A DNA stretch of 64,000 nt, from positions 1 through 64,000 of the forward strand of contig NZ_MACF01000136.1 in the NCBI RefSeq assembly GCF_001884045.1. Direction: 5' to 3'. The notes below the pieces were generated by a model, which was not told the origin of the DNA, did no database searches, and saw nothing but the letters and a program-made list of their open reading frames with translations. A program made the position numbers and the translations under genes. The DNA is from Bacillus mobilis (lineage in GTDB: Bacteria > Bacillota > Bacilli > Bacillales > Bacillaceae_G). Each line of letters begins with the position of its first letter. Positions within the stretch are counted from its first letter, which is position 1. Shown one piece after another: positions 8,565-16,205 of this stretch.

Positions 8565-8627
8565 AAAGTAAAGATATCTTTACTTTAATTATAAATATTT
8601 TCCAGTTACAAGTAAAGATATCTTTAC
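8565..8627 (-). promoter_or_regulatory. XRE operon promoter with two identical palindromic operators
   Basis: -35 TTTACT (8611-8616) and -10 TATAAT (8588-8593) have 17-bp spacing. The 16-bp palindrome GTAAAGATATCTTTAC occurs twice: at 8612-8627 overlapping the -35 box, and at 8568-8583 around the expected start point. The second copy extends to a perfect 22-bp palindrome (8565-8586). This is a classic repressor layout for the adjacent XRE gene. Confidence 0.85.
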
Positions 8628-8695
8628 AAATTTTAGAAAAACGTTTCACTGAGCATCTTCTCTAACAACGTACAAGCAAGCGTAACTCAATTTTT

Positions 8696-8723
8696 ATCGG
8701 CGATTTTTTTAATATATCGACAT
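8696..8723. repeat. Intergenic short repeat, copy A
   Basis: Read on the minus strand, this stretch has TCGATATATT, an A-rich spacer, then ATCGCCGATA. Related copies sit at 14813-14836, 40830-40908 and 52626-52730, all beyond 3' ends of genes. The family name is unknown to me. Confidence 0.5.
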
Positions 8724-8744
8724 CCGTAGCACTATAATCATAAG

Positions 8745-8781
8745 AAAAAGCTGCCCCAAGTACCTTTGGGAGCAGCTTTTT
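8745..8781 (-). terminator. Terminator of the YeiH-like gene
   Basis: Hairpin AAAAAGCTGC(CCCAAG) / (TTTGGG)AGCAGCTTTTT with a short loop, just past the stop at 8786. The A-run on the plus strand gives the T-run on the minus transcript. Confidence 0.8.
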
Positions 8782-8785
8782 CCTA

Positions 8786-9808
8786 CTACATAAATCCTAA
8801 CGCATATACAAGAACGTATCCAAGAATAGAAAGGCAAACCGAGCCGATTAGCCCCGCCATGAATGCTTTACTTCCTAACTTACGGAACGTTTTAAACTCT
8901 ACATTTAAACCAAGCCCCGCCATCGCCATTGCAATAAGCATATAAGCAATGACAACAATGTATCCAGCAACAACTTCTGGTATAACCCCGAGCGAATGCA
9001 CTGCACTCATCGCTAAAAATCCGAAGATGAACCACGGAATCGGAAGGTCGCGCCACGATTTTTTTTCCTCGCTTCCTTCACTCTTACCAAACCATAATCC
9101 AATTAAAATCGCTACTGGCACAAGCATTGCTACGCGCGTTAATTTCACGATAACTGCGATGTCTACAGCCGTACTTCCTCCTGGCGCCGCAGCTGCGATG
9201 ACATGAGCGATTTCGTGCAGCGTCGCACCTGAGAATACACCGTAACCGTACGGTGAGAAGCCAAGCACTGGGTATAATAGCGTATAAATAAGTGTAAATA
9301 TTGTACCTAAAATTGCAATAATCGCTGCGCCGACTGCCGTTTCCTCATCTTTCGCCTTCACTTGCGGCGCAATTGCCACGACCGCAGCCGCGCCGCAAAT
9401 TGCAGTTCCGCACGCTGTTAAAATCCCTAGCTTCTTCTCTACTTTAAATACTTTCGTTAGTCCATATACAACGAAAATCGTAAATGTAATAACAACCGCT
9501 GCGATGACCAATACTTTCGGCCCTGCCTTCGCAATATCAACAAGATTTAATCGCATTCCAAGTAAGATAATCCCGAAGCGAAGTAACTTCTTACTCGCAA
9601 AGTTCGTTCCAGCTATCGCTTCTTGCGGGACTCCAATTGCCGCACGCCAAACCATCCCAATTAGAATAGCAATGACTAATTGTCCCATAATATTTAAAAA
9701 CGGAAGCTCTGCTAAATATTTCGCCGCAATTGCGATTAATAGTGTAATCCCAATTCCTTGCGAAAATCCAAAGCCCTTCTTCTTTTGTATAACAAGTGTT
9801 TGTTCCAT
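8786..9808 (-). CDS. YeiH/UPF0324 family putative exporter
   Basis: 340 residues, about ten transmembrane segments, including the glycine-rich [21 protein letters not shown] region characteristic of the YeiH (UPF0324) family, often annotated as putative sulfate exporters. The frame is open to 9844, but ATG 9808 follows TTGGAGTGG with 7-nt spacing and removes 12 residues that lack an SD. It is divergent from a LysR regulator resembling CysL/YwfK; in several bacteria yeiH is paired with a LysR gene that controls it. Substrate not demonstrated; sulfite or sulfate relatives are plausible. Confidence 0.85.
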   Translation of the reverse strand: MEQTLVIQKKKGFGFSQGIGITLLIAIAAKYLAELPFLNIMGQLVIAILIGMVWRAAIGVPQEAIAGTNFASKKLLRFGIILLGMRLNLVDIAKAGPKVLVIAAVVITFTIFVVYGLTKVFKVEKKLGILTACGTAICGAAAVVAIAPQVKAKDEETAVGAAIIAILGTIFTLIYTLLYPVLGFSPYGYGVFSGATLHEIAHVIAAAAPGGSTAVDIAVIVKLTRVAMLVPVAILIGLWFGKSEGSEEKKSWRDLPIPWFIFGFLAMSAVHSLGVIPEVVAGYIVVIAYMLIAMAMAGLGLNVEFKTFRKLGSKAFMAGLIGSVCLSILGYVLVYALGFM

Positions 9809-9879
9809 TTTGAACCACTCCAATAATCGTATTGGAACATGCATGTTCTTTCTACTTACATTATAAGAGAGTTTCTATA

Positions 9880-9938
9880 ATAAGTTTAATATCAATATTG
9901 AATCTCTATCATCAGAAATACTTATGATAAGATGAAAG
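9880..9938. promoter_or_regulatory. Probable LysR-type regulatory region
   Basis: The divergent intergenic space between the YeiH-like and LysR genes contains AT-rich interrupted dyads (TTAATATCAATATTGAA and CTTATGATAAG) of the T-N11-A kind used by LysR proteins. Exact operator not certain. Confidence 0.4.
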
Positions 9939-9960
9939 AAAAACGAAAGGAGACCATTAC

Positions 9961-10854
9961 ATGAACGTAGACATTTTAAAAATTTTTGTTACTGTCGTTG
10001 AACAGAAACACTTCTCCCGTGCAGCAGAATTATTAAACCTTTCACAACCCGGCGTAAGTATGCATATACGCAACTTAGAAAACGAATTTGGCACTACACT
10101 TATTCAGCGCTCTCCGAAGCACGTTCAAGTAACGGAGGCTGGAAACATATTATATATACATGCTAAGCAAATGCTCTCTCTTTATGAAGATGCTAAGCAA
10201 GAAATTAACGAACTACATAACGTTGTAACAGGAAATCTTCGCATCGGCGCTAGTTTTACAATTGGCGAATACTTACTTCCAAAAATACTGGCTAACTATG
10301 CGAATGAAAATCCACACGTCGAAGTTCATACCTTTATCTCAAATACAGAAGACGTTTTGCAAAGCCTTCGCTCTAATCAAATTGATATTGGCTTGGTGGA
10401 AGGGCAAGTCGTATACGCCGATGTTGACGTTGAAACGTTTATGCAAGATGAAATGAAGCTCGTCGTCCCTCCAAATCATCCACTGCTCCGCACAAATGAA
10501 ATAAATGAAAGTACACTCCAAGATCAAGTATGGGTATTAAGAGAAAGTGGTTCTGGTACACGCGCTTATAGTGACCGCTTTATTCATCAACACCATTTGA
10601 AAATGAAACGATTCTTTACATTTAGTAGTATCCAAAGCGTAAAGGAAGCAGTTAGTGCCGGGCTTGGCATCGCTATACTTTCTGATTGGACTGTACGAAA
10701 AGAGCTACTGGCAAAAGAGCTATTCCACGTCGAAGTTCCAAATGAACAACTAATTCGCCCATTCTCCATCGTGCGCGGCAAATACTTCATCCTGTCTAAA
10801 GCCATTCAGGTGTTTTTAAATCATGTAGACTCTTTTGCGAAAAAACAGCATTGA
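9961..10854 (+). CDS. LysR family regulator (CysL/YeiE-like)
   Basis: 297 residues. The N-terminal winged HTH (FSRAAELLNLSQPGVSMHIRNLENEFGTTLIQR) is followed by a periplasmic-binding-like sensor domain of type II fold (GNLRIGASFTIGEYLLP onward). ATG 9961 follows GAAAGGAG. The closest remembered relatives are CysL/YwfK of Bacillus and YeiE, which act on sulfur metabolism genes. The divergent YeiH-like exporter is the expected target. The stop codon lies inside the -35 box of the next gene's promoter, so the two genes are tightly packed but separately transcribed. Confidence 0.88.
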   Translation: MNVDILKIFVTVVEQKHFSRAAELLNLSQPGVSMHIRNLENEFGTTLIQRSPKHVQVTEAGNILYIHAKQMLSLYEDAKQEINELHNVVTGNLRIGASFTIGEYLLPKILANYANENPHVEVHTFISNTEDVLQSLRSNQIDIGLVEGQVVYADVDVETFMQDEMKLVVPPNHPLLRTNEINESTLQDQVWVLRESGSGTRAYSDRFIHQHHLKMKRFFTFSSIQSVKEAVSAGLGIAILSDWTVRKELLAKELFHVEVPNEQLIRPFSIVRGKYFILSKAIQVFLNHVDSFAKKQH

Positions 10855-10882
10855 CCTTCACATTAGTGTGAAGGTTTACAAT
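10851..10882 (+). promoter_or_regulatory. MerR-type promoter with 9-bp inverted repeat
   Basis: -35 TTGACC (10851-10856) and -10 TACAAT (10877-10882) with a 20-bp spacer. Between them lies the perfect dyad ACCTTCACA-TTAG-TGTGAAGGT (10854-10875), the standard form of a MerR-family operator, just upstream of the merR gene. The -35 overlaps the lysR stop codon. Confidence 0.85.
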
Positions 10883-10905
10883 ACATGTAAAGGGAGTGAA
10901 ACACA

Positions 10906-11274
10906 TTGCGAATTGGAGAATTATCAAAAGAAACCGGGGTTAGCGAAAGATCACTAAGACATTATGAAGAAAAGGGATTACTCCCTTCTAAGCGCCTTGC
11001 AAATGGCTACCGTGACTTTGATGAAAGTGCCATTGAAAAGGTGGAGCTTATTCAAATGTACTTACAAATTGGCTTAAATTTAGAAGAGACGGAAAGGATG
11101 CTGCGCTGCCTCGAAATAGAGCCGCACCTGTACGAAAATCCTTGCAGCAGTATCCTTACGCTTTATGAAGATAAACTTAATGAAGTAACGAAGCAAATCT
11201 CATTACTTTCTAGCATTCAAACGAATTTGCAAAAACACGTTTCACTCCTAAAGCAAACAAAAGAAAAGGGATGA
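10906..11274 (+). CDS. MerR family transcriptional regulator
   Basis: 122 residues. The DNA-binding domain reads RIGELSKETGVSERSLRHYEEKGLLPSKRLANGYRDF in two parts, followed by a dimerisation helix. Only about 45 residues remain after it, with one Cys pair region (CLEIEPHLYENPC, Cys near 66 and 78) that could sense thiol-reactive or metal signals. Start is TTG at 10906 behind AGGGAGTG. It stands 4 bp upstream of a flavin-dependent oxidoreductase gene, so a small redox-responsive operon is likely. Inducer not known. Confidence 0.85.
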   Translation: MRIGELSKETGVSERSLRHYEEKGLLPSKRLANGYRDFDESAIEKVELIQMYLQIGLNLEETERMLRCLEIEPHLYENPCSSILTLYEDKLNEVTKQISLLSSIQTNLQKHVSLLKQTKEKG

Positions 11275-11278
11275 TTAC

Positions 11279-11824
11279 ATGTTTGTTATACATGGCAGTT
11301 CAAGACAAAACGGAAATACAGAAGCTTTAACACATATGGTGATTGATGGAATTGAAACAGAACAAATTTACTTGCGTAATCATATCGTCCACCCAATCAT
11401 AGATCAGCGCCATGATGCAGAAGGATTCCAACCTGTAAATGATGACTACGAGCAGTTAATCGAGCATATGTTAGAGCACGACACAATTATCTTTGCTACA
11501 CCGCTATACTGGTACGGAATGAGCGGTCATATGAAAAACTTCGTCGATCGCTGGTCACAAAGCTTGCGTGATACATCCCTTCATTTCAAAGAAAAAATGA
11601 AAGACAAAAAAATGTACGTTGTCATCGTTGGCGGAGACAATCCAAAGCTGAAAGCATTACCGCTTATCGCTCAGTTTCAATACATCTTTGATTTTGTTGG
11701 TTCATCATTTGAAGGGTATGTTATTGGGGATGCGAATGGATTGGATGAAATCAAAAATGATGCTGAAGCACTAGCAAAGGCACAACTGTATAATAACGAA
11801 TTCAAAAATCACAAGCAAAAATAA
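11279..11824 (+). CDS. NADPH-dependent FMN reductase / flavodoxin-like oxidoreductase
   Basis: 181 residues with a flavodoxin-like fold. The N-terminal phosphate-binding loop HGSSRQNGNTEAL and the central motif TPLYWYGMSGHMKNFVDRW are typical of FMN-binding NAD(P)H oxidoreductases of the YwqN/iron-sulfur flavoprotein class. The AAGGGATGA SD lies inside the 3' end of merR. It is probably the target of the upstream MerR regulator, with a role in reducing quinones or other electrophiles (inference). The 3' end abuts a truncated ABC-F gene, suggesting that a deletion created the present junction. Confidence 0.85.
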   Translation: MFVIHGSSRQNGNTEALTHMVIDGIETEQIYLRNHIVHPIIDQRHDAEGFQPVNDDYEQLIEHMLEHDTIIFATPLYWYGMSGHMKNFVDRWSQSLRDTSLHFKEKMKDKKMYVVIVGGDNPKLKALPLIAQFQYIFDFVGSSFEGYVIGDANGLDEIKNDAEALAKAQLYNNEFKNHKQK

Positions 11825-12477
11825 CTTTGTTCAACATGCTCCTCGCAAACGAGCGTGGCATGCAGCTTTCAAAAAGTTGTAAAATTGGATACTTCGAACA
11901 AACATTATCCATTTTAAAAACAGATAAAACTATTTTAGAAAACGTTCTAGAAGAAACAAATTATACTGAATCGTTCGTTCGAACAATACTTGCAAGGCTC
12001 CTATTCCGCCGTGAAGATGTTCATAAACCTGTGCACGTTCTAAGCGGTGGTGAACGAATGAAGGTTGCACTCGCAAAAGTATTTTTAGGAAACTATAATA
12101 TGCTTCTGCTTGATGAACCGACAAACTATTTAGACTTAGCAACACAAGAAGAATTAGAAAGCATGTTACAAGAGTATCCTGGCACAATACTTTTCATTAG
12201 CCATGACCGTGCCTTTATTCGCTCTGTTGCCGACCATATTCTACAAGTAGATGAGAGTGAACCTAGAGTATTCCACGGTAATTACGAGCAATACACCAAA
12301 AGAACGACTGGGGATTCTGTAAACGTTACTGAACAAGAATTATTACGATTACAAACAAAATTAACAGAAATCATCGGCCGAATTTCCATACGAAATCATC
12401 ATGATGATATCCCATCTCTCGAACAAGAATACGAAACATTATTAATTCAAATCCGGAAATGTAAAGAAGCGCTCTAA
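11815..12477 (+). pseudogene. ABC-F ATPase remnant (C-terminal half only)
   Basis: The readable frame from TTG 11827 gives 216 residues. It contains a complete ABC signature (LSGGERMKVALAKVFLG), Walker B (MLLLDEPTNYLD) and switch His (FISHDRAF) of the second nucleotide-binding domain of an ABC-F ribosome-protection type protein, but the first ATPase domain and Walker A are missing. Continuing the frame upstream gives K-I-T-L-F-N, close to the end of a Walker A (GKTTLFN), so the break lies in that motif. There is no good SD. I read it as a deletion remnant after the oxidoreductase gene; whether any product is made is doubtful. Confidence 0.75.
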
Positions 12478-12554
12478 AGTCTTCCCTATATGTCGACAAG
12501 GCCTTCCACATTTCCCAAGAAATATTGAAGCTTCGACATAGAATAGCATCAATA

Positions 12555-12592
12555 AAAGTAAAAAGCCGTGCATCAGCACGGCTTTTTACTTT
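12555..12592. terminator. Bidirectional terminator
   Basis: 17-bp stem (AAAGTAAAAAGCCGTGC and its complement) with an ATCA loop, A-rich on one side and T-rich on the other, between the convergent ABC-F remnant and the YbjQ-like gene. It touches the stop codon of the latter. Confidence 0.9.
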
Positions 12593-12902
12593 AAATACGG
12601 ACAGCAGTCCCGCTCACTGCAACCATTAGCATTCCTTCGCGAACTACTTCATAATCCACGTCGATACCAACAATTGCATTCGCATTTTTTTGTCTTGCGA
12701 AAGTTTTCATCTCTTCCATTGCAATGTCGCGCGCTTCTTTTAATTTACTTTCATAAGCGCCTGCACGACCACCGACAACGTCACGGACAGAAGCGAAAAG
12801 GTCACGAACGATATTCGCGCCCATAATCGCTTCTCCATTGACGATATCGATATACTCAATAATTTCTTTCCCTTGAATTGTAGACGTTGTTGTTACAATC
12901 AT
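12591..12902 (-). CDS. YbjQ/UPF0145 family protein
   Basis: 103 residues, full family length. Recognisable by the [29 protein letters not shown] region and by [19 protein letters not shown] near the C-terminus. The family forms homopentamers and is described as a putative heavy-metal-binding domain, but no function is established. Single gene, followed by a strong terminator, with a promoter region of 65 bp separating it from the downstream end of the ABC exporter gene. Confidence 0.9.
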   Translation of the reverse strand: MIVTTTSTIQGKEIIEYIDIVNGEAIMGANIVRDLFASVRDVVGGRAGAYESKLKEARDIAMEEMKTFARQKNANAIVGIDVDYEVVREGMLMVAVSGTAVRI

Positions 12903-12967
12903 GCTTCATAGCCTCCCATATAAGATTTTCACTTACTTATGGTGCACTAATTCAGCAGAAATTATAT

Positions 12968-14683
12968 TTACGAACTGAACTGAGCTTCATATAAGCGGCT
13001 ATATCCTCCGCCTTGCTCAATTAGTTCATCATGCGAACCTTGTTCTGCAATACCATCTTTATTTACAACGACGATACGATCTGCATTTTTAATCGTTGCA
13101 AGTCTATGGGCGATAACTAATGTTGTACGGCCGACAGATAGTTCAGCAAGTGATTTTTGAATCGCTAGTTCCGTCTCTGTATCTAATGCAGAAGTCGCTT
13201 CATCTAATATTAAAATTGGCGGGTTTTTCAAGAACATACGAGCAATCGCTAGACGTTGCTTCTGTCCACCAGAAAGTTTCACACCACGCTCACCGATAAC
13301 AGTATCTAAACCGTCTGGTTGTGAGTAAATTAAGTCTTCTAACTGCGCACGTTTTACTGCCTGCCAAATTTCAGCTTCTGACGCCTTTAAGTTTCCGTAA
13401 GCGATATTTTCACGAATTGTTCCTGAGAATAAGAACACATCTTGCTGCACAATTCCAATTTGCTTACGAAGTGAAGATAACGTCATATCTTTCGTATCAA
13501 TACCATCAATTTGGATTGAACCAGATGCTTGCTCATAAAAGCGTGGGAGTAAACTACATAACGTTGTTTTCCCTGCTCCTGATGGTCCTACGAACGCAAC
13601 TGTTTCACCTGCATGTATTTTCAAACTAATATCATTTAAAATCGGGTCTTTATTTTCATATCCGAACGTAATGTTGCTATATTGAATATCACCATGTACA
13701 TGTTTAACTTCCATCGCATCTTTAGAGTCTACAATATCTGGCTCTGTTTCAAGAAGCTCTACATATCTCTTAAAACCAGCGATTCCTTTCGGATAGCTTT
13801 CAATTACCGCATTAATTTTTTCAATTGGACGGAAGAAAATATTCGTTAATAAAACGAATCCGATAAATCCACCGTACGTTAATTCACCTTGCAGAACAAA
13901 CCATGTACCGCATATTAAGACGAATAGCGTTACGAGACGCATGAGCATATAACTAATCGACGAATTTAACGCCATAATTTTATAGGCCATTAATTTCGTT
14001 GTACGGAAACGAGCGTTGTTAACAGCAAATTGCTCTTTCTCAAACTTTTCATTTCCAAATGCTTGTACAACGCGGATACCACCAACGTTGTTCTCAATAC
14101 ATGCATTGAAATCAGCAACATCTGAGAATAAACGTCTAAACGTACCTGTCATTTTTTTGTTGAAGTAAAGTGCTAACCATAATAAGAATGGAATGACGAA
14201 GAACGTTAATAACGCTAACTTCCAGTTGATCATCATCATAAATGAGAATGCCCCAACTAAAGTCATAACAGCGATAAATAAATCTTCTGGCCCATGGTGA
14301 GCAATTTCCCCAATTTCCATTAAGTCGTTTGTAAGACGTGAAATTAAATGACCTGTTTTATTATTGTCAAAAAATCTGAATGATAGCTTTTGAATGTGAT
14401 CAAATAATTTCTGCCTCATATCCGTTTCAATGTTAACGCCAAGCATATGTCCCCAATATGTAACGACGTATTGTAAGCCTGCATTTAAAATATACACTGC
14501 AAGTAAACCGAAACAAGCCCATAAAATAAGCGTCCAGTTTTGCCCTGGCAATAACTTATCAATAAATTGATTTACGATAAGCGGGAAGCCAAGTTCTAAT
14601 AACCCTGCGACAACTGCGCAAGAAAAGTCGAGTATAAATAAACCTTTATACGGTTTATAGTAAGAAAAAAATTTACGTAGCAT
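12968..14683 (-). CDS. ywjA: ABC exporter, fused membrane and ATPase domains (YwjA-like)
   Basis: 571 residues. Residues 1-310 form a type IV exporter membrane domain with six helices. The C-terminal ATPase has Walker A GPSGAGKTT, signature LSGGQKQRLAIAR and Walker B ILILDEATSALD. The size and start resemble B. subtilis YwjA, a Fur-regulated exporter of unknown substrate. The SD GGAGG precedes ATG 14683. A Fur-box-like sequence overlaps the -10 element, so iron control is expected. The neighbouring minJ cluster is separated by a terminator, so this is a single-gene unit. Confidence 0.8.
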   Translation of the reverse strand: MLRKFFSYYKPYKGLFILDFSCAVVAGLLELGFPLIVNQFIDKLLPGQNWTLILWACFGLLAVYILNAGLQYVVTYWGHMLGVNIETDMRQKLFDHIQKLSFRFFDNNKTGHLISRLTNDLMEIGEIAHHGPEDLFIAVMTLVGAFSFMMMINWKLALLTFFVIPFLLWLALYFNKKMTGTFRRLFSDVADFNACIENNVGGIRVVQAFGNEKFEKEQFAVNNARFRTTKLMAYKIMALNSSISYMLMRLVTLFVLICGTWFVLQGELTYGGFIGFVLLTNIFFRPIEKINAVIESYPKGIAGFKRYVELLETEPDIVDSKDAMEVKHVHGDIQYSNITFGYENKDPILNDISLKIHAGETVAFVGPSGAGKTTLCSLLPRFYEQASGSIQIDGIDTKDMTLSSLRKQIGIVQQDVFLFSGTIRENIAYGNLKASEAEIWQAVKRAQLEDLIYSQPDGLDTVIGERGVKLSGGQKQRLAIARMFLKNPPILILDEATSALDTETELAIQKSLAELSVGRTTLVIAHRLATIKNADRIVVVNKDGIAEQGSHDELIEQGGGYSRLYEAQFSS

Positions 14684-14720
14684 ATCTTACCTCCATTTTC
14701 CAAAATTAAAACACCTCTAA

Positions 14721-14749
14721 ATGATAACCATTATCAAATAATTATTCAA
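14721..14749 (-). promoter_or_regulatory. Fur box overlapping a sigma-A promoter
   Basis: TGATAACCATTATCA (14722-14736) matches the Bacillus 7-1-7 Fur consensus TGATAATNATTATCA at all but one defined position. It overlaps the -10 TATCAT (14721-14726) of a promoter with -35 TTGAAT (14744-14749) and a 17-bp spacer driving the YwjA-like gene. Iron-dependent repression is the straightforward reading. Confidence 0.8.
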
Positions 14750-14812
14750 GTTATCCGTCTATGAAACTAAAAAGAATGTTTGCGCTAGTTGTCGTTTTTT
14801 GCCGGAAAGTCG

Positions 14813-14836
14813 ATATATTTGAATAATCGCCGATAC
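14813..14836. repeat. Intergenic short repeat, copy B
   Basis: GTCGATATATT, short spacer, ATCGCCGATA on the plus strand. Same motif as the copy at 8696-8723 (opposite orientation), lying between the ywjA promoter and the minJ terminator. Confidence 0.5.
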
Positions 14837-14879
14837 AAATCTCATTTACTACCACCCCCACCCCCTCACAACCAAAAAA

Positions 14880-14901
14880 GGTATCACCACAAGGTGATAC
14901 C
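14880..14901 (-). terminator. minJ terminator
   Basis: GGTATCACC-ACAA-GGTGATACC hairpin with a T-run on the minus strand (complement of 14873-14879), 11 bp past the minJ stop. Confidence 0.85.
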
Positions 14902-14911
14902 CTTTCTTCTA

Positions 14912-16114
14912 TTACATCGCTTCCGAATCCCACTCATGCTCCTGCTGAACAAACACAACACCTAATTCATGATGTCCCCCAGCGTATAATGCCGTTTGGG
15001 CAAGGCGAAGCTCTCCATTTGTATCTAATACTTCTAACTTACAAAATGCTCCTGTCGTCTTCGTTTGAAGCGCATCATAAAATTCCTCAGCACTTCTTGG
15101 AATGACTCCATTTACTTTCGTAATCACTTCTCCAGGCAGCAAATTCAGCTCTGCCCCAATTGTATTTGGGATTGTATCTAATACAACAAGTCCATCATTA
15201 CGTGCAGCGAAATACGCCGGTCTTGTTTCATCGGCAATTTTTTCTTGCATGGAAATCGTGAAACGTCCAAGCATCGCAACTCCCATCGCGATAATGGCAA
15301 GTACGTGCCACCAATAACTTGCGATTCCTAAAACAAGCACAAGTCCTGCTAATCCATACACACGTCTTCCTGTAAATAATAAAGCTTCCGTTGGCTCATA
15401 GCTTCTAATCCTTCTCATAAATCCAATTAAAAATGGAACGAGGAATAGAGAATATGTATCTGAACCTATTGAAACGACAGGCCACCATGAAATAAATTGT
15501 GTTACCGCGTCACCTGGTACAAGAATAAAAATAGGAACGATCCATAAACGCTTTGATTCGTGTAAACCAATCTTTAATCCGCGCTTACCCTTCCTAATCT
15601 TCGGCGTCGAATATCCTACTGCATTTTTAGAAATCAACAAGCCCTCTACAACGAGCATGACGCCTAGTAAAATAGCAAGAGATACAATCGTATTCTCTTC
15701 ACCCTCTCCAAGCTGTAAGAAGGAAACTGGTAGCTTAGAAGATAATAGAACGCATACAATCGCGATACTAAACGTATAAGCTACTGATAAATATCGATAC
15801 ATAGAAGTTAATCCAAATAGAAACGTCCATAATAAGATGACCCATAAGCTTGCTTTAGAAACAACAAGTCCAAGTCCAATCGTAATAATAGATACGATTA
15901 ATCCGTATTTAACTCCTGCGAATAGAGATGTTCGCAGTTCAAACCAAATATCATAAACTTTAAAGGAAAAATCCTTTCGTTCACGTAACATACGTAAGTA
16001 TCCAACGAAGATACTACTTATTAAAAATACATAGACAGCAGGGTGTAAGAAAAAACGTCCAACTGCCCGCATTATTTCAAAAATCCATGCCTCCACGAAC
16101 CCATTCACCACCAT
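14912..16114 (-). CDS. minJ: Division topology protein MinJ (PDZ domain, multi-pass membrane)
   Basis: 400 residues: about seven or eight transmembrane segments up to residue 290, then a C-terminal PDZ domain (IPNTIGAELNLLPGEVITKVNG). The length equals that of B. subtilis MinJ (YvjD), which bridges DivIVA and MinD at cell poles and the septum. Position supports this, since in B. subtilis minJ follows ctpB, ftsX and ftsE as it does here. It is separated from ctpB by a terminator (16174-16201), so it has its own promoter. Its upstream region contains the palindrome ACAAACGTTTGT (16151-16162), meaning unknown. Confidence 0.88.
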   Translation of the reverse strand: MVVNGFVEAWIFEIMRAVGRFFLHPAVYVFLISSIFVGYLRMLRERKDFSFKVYDIWFELRTSLFAGVKYGLIVSIITIGLGLVVSKASLWVILLWTFLFGLTSMYRYLSVAYTFSIAIVCVLLSSKLPVSFLQLGEGEENTIVSLAILLGVMLVVEGLLISKNAVGYSTPKIRKGKRGLKIGLHESKRLWIVPIFILVPGDAVTQFISWWPVVSIGSDTYSLFLVPFLIGFMRRIRSYEPTEALLFTGRRVYGLAGLVLVLGIASYWWHVLAIIAMGVAMLGRFTISMQEKIADETRPAYFAARNDGLVVLDTIPNTIGAELNLLPGEVITKVNGVIPRSAEEFYDALQTKTTGAFCKLEVLDTNGELRLAQTALYAGGHHELGVVFVQQEHEWDSEAM

Positions 16115-16173
16115 TTATATCATTCTTTCTTTTTATATTATCATAACTAGACAAACGTTTGTTTAACACAAAA

Positions 16174-16201
16174 AAATACAGGCAGCAAACTGCCTGTATT
16201 T
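16174..16201 (-). terminator. ctpB terminator
   Basis: AAATACAGGCAG-CAAA-CTGCCTGTATTT perfect hairpin with adjacent T-run on the minus strand, directly after the ctpB stop (16206). Confidence 0.9.
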
Positions 16202-16205
16202 CTTT

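Noticed and set aside
16151-16162. ACAAACGTTTGT palindrome upstream of minJ as a LexA site
   Set aside because: Lacks the CGAAC-N4-GTTCG arrangement of the Bacillus SOS box; it could be an operator for another protein, which cannot be decided from one site.
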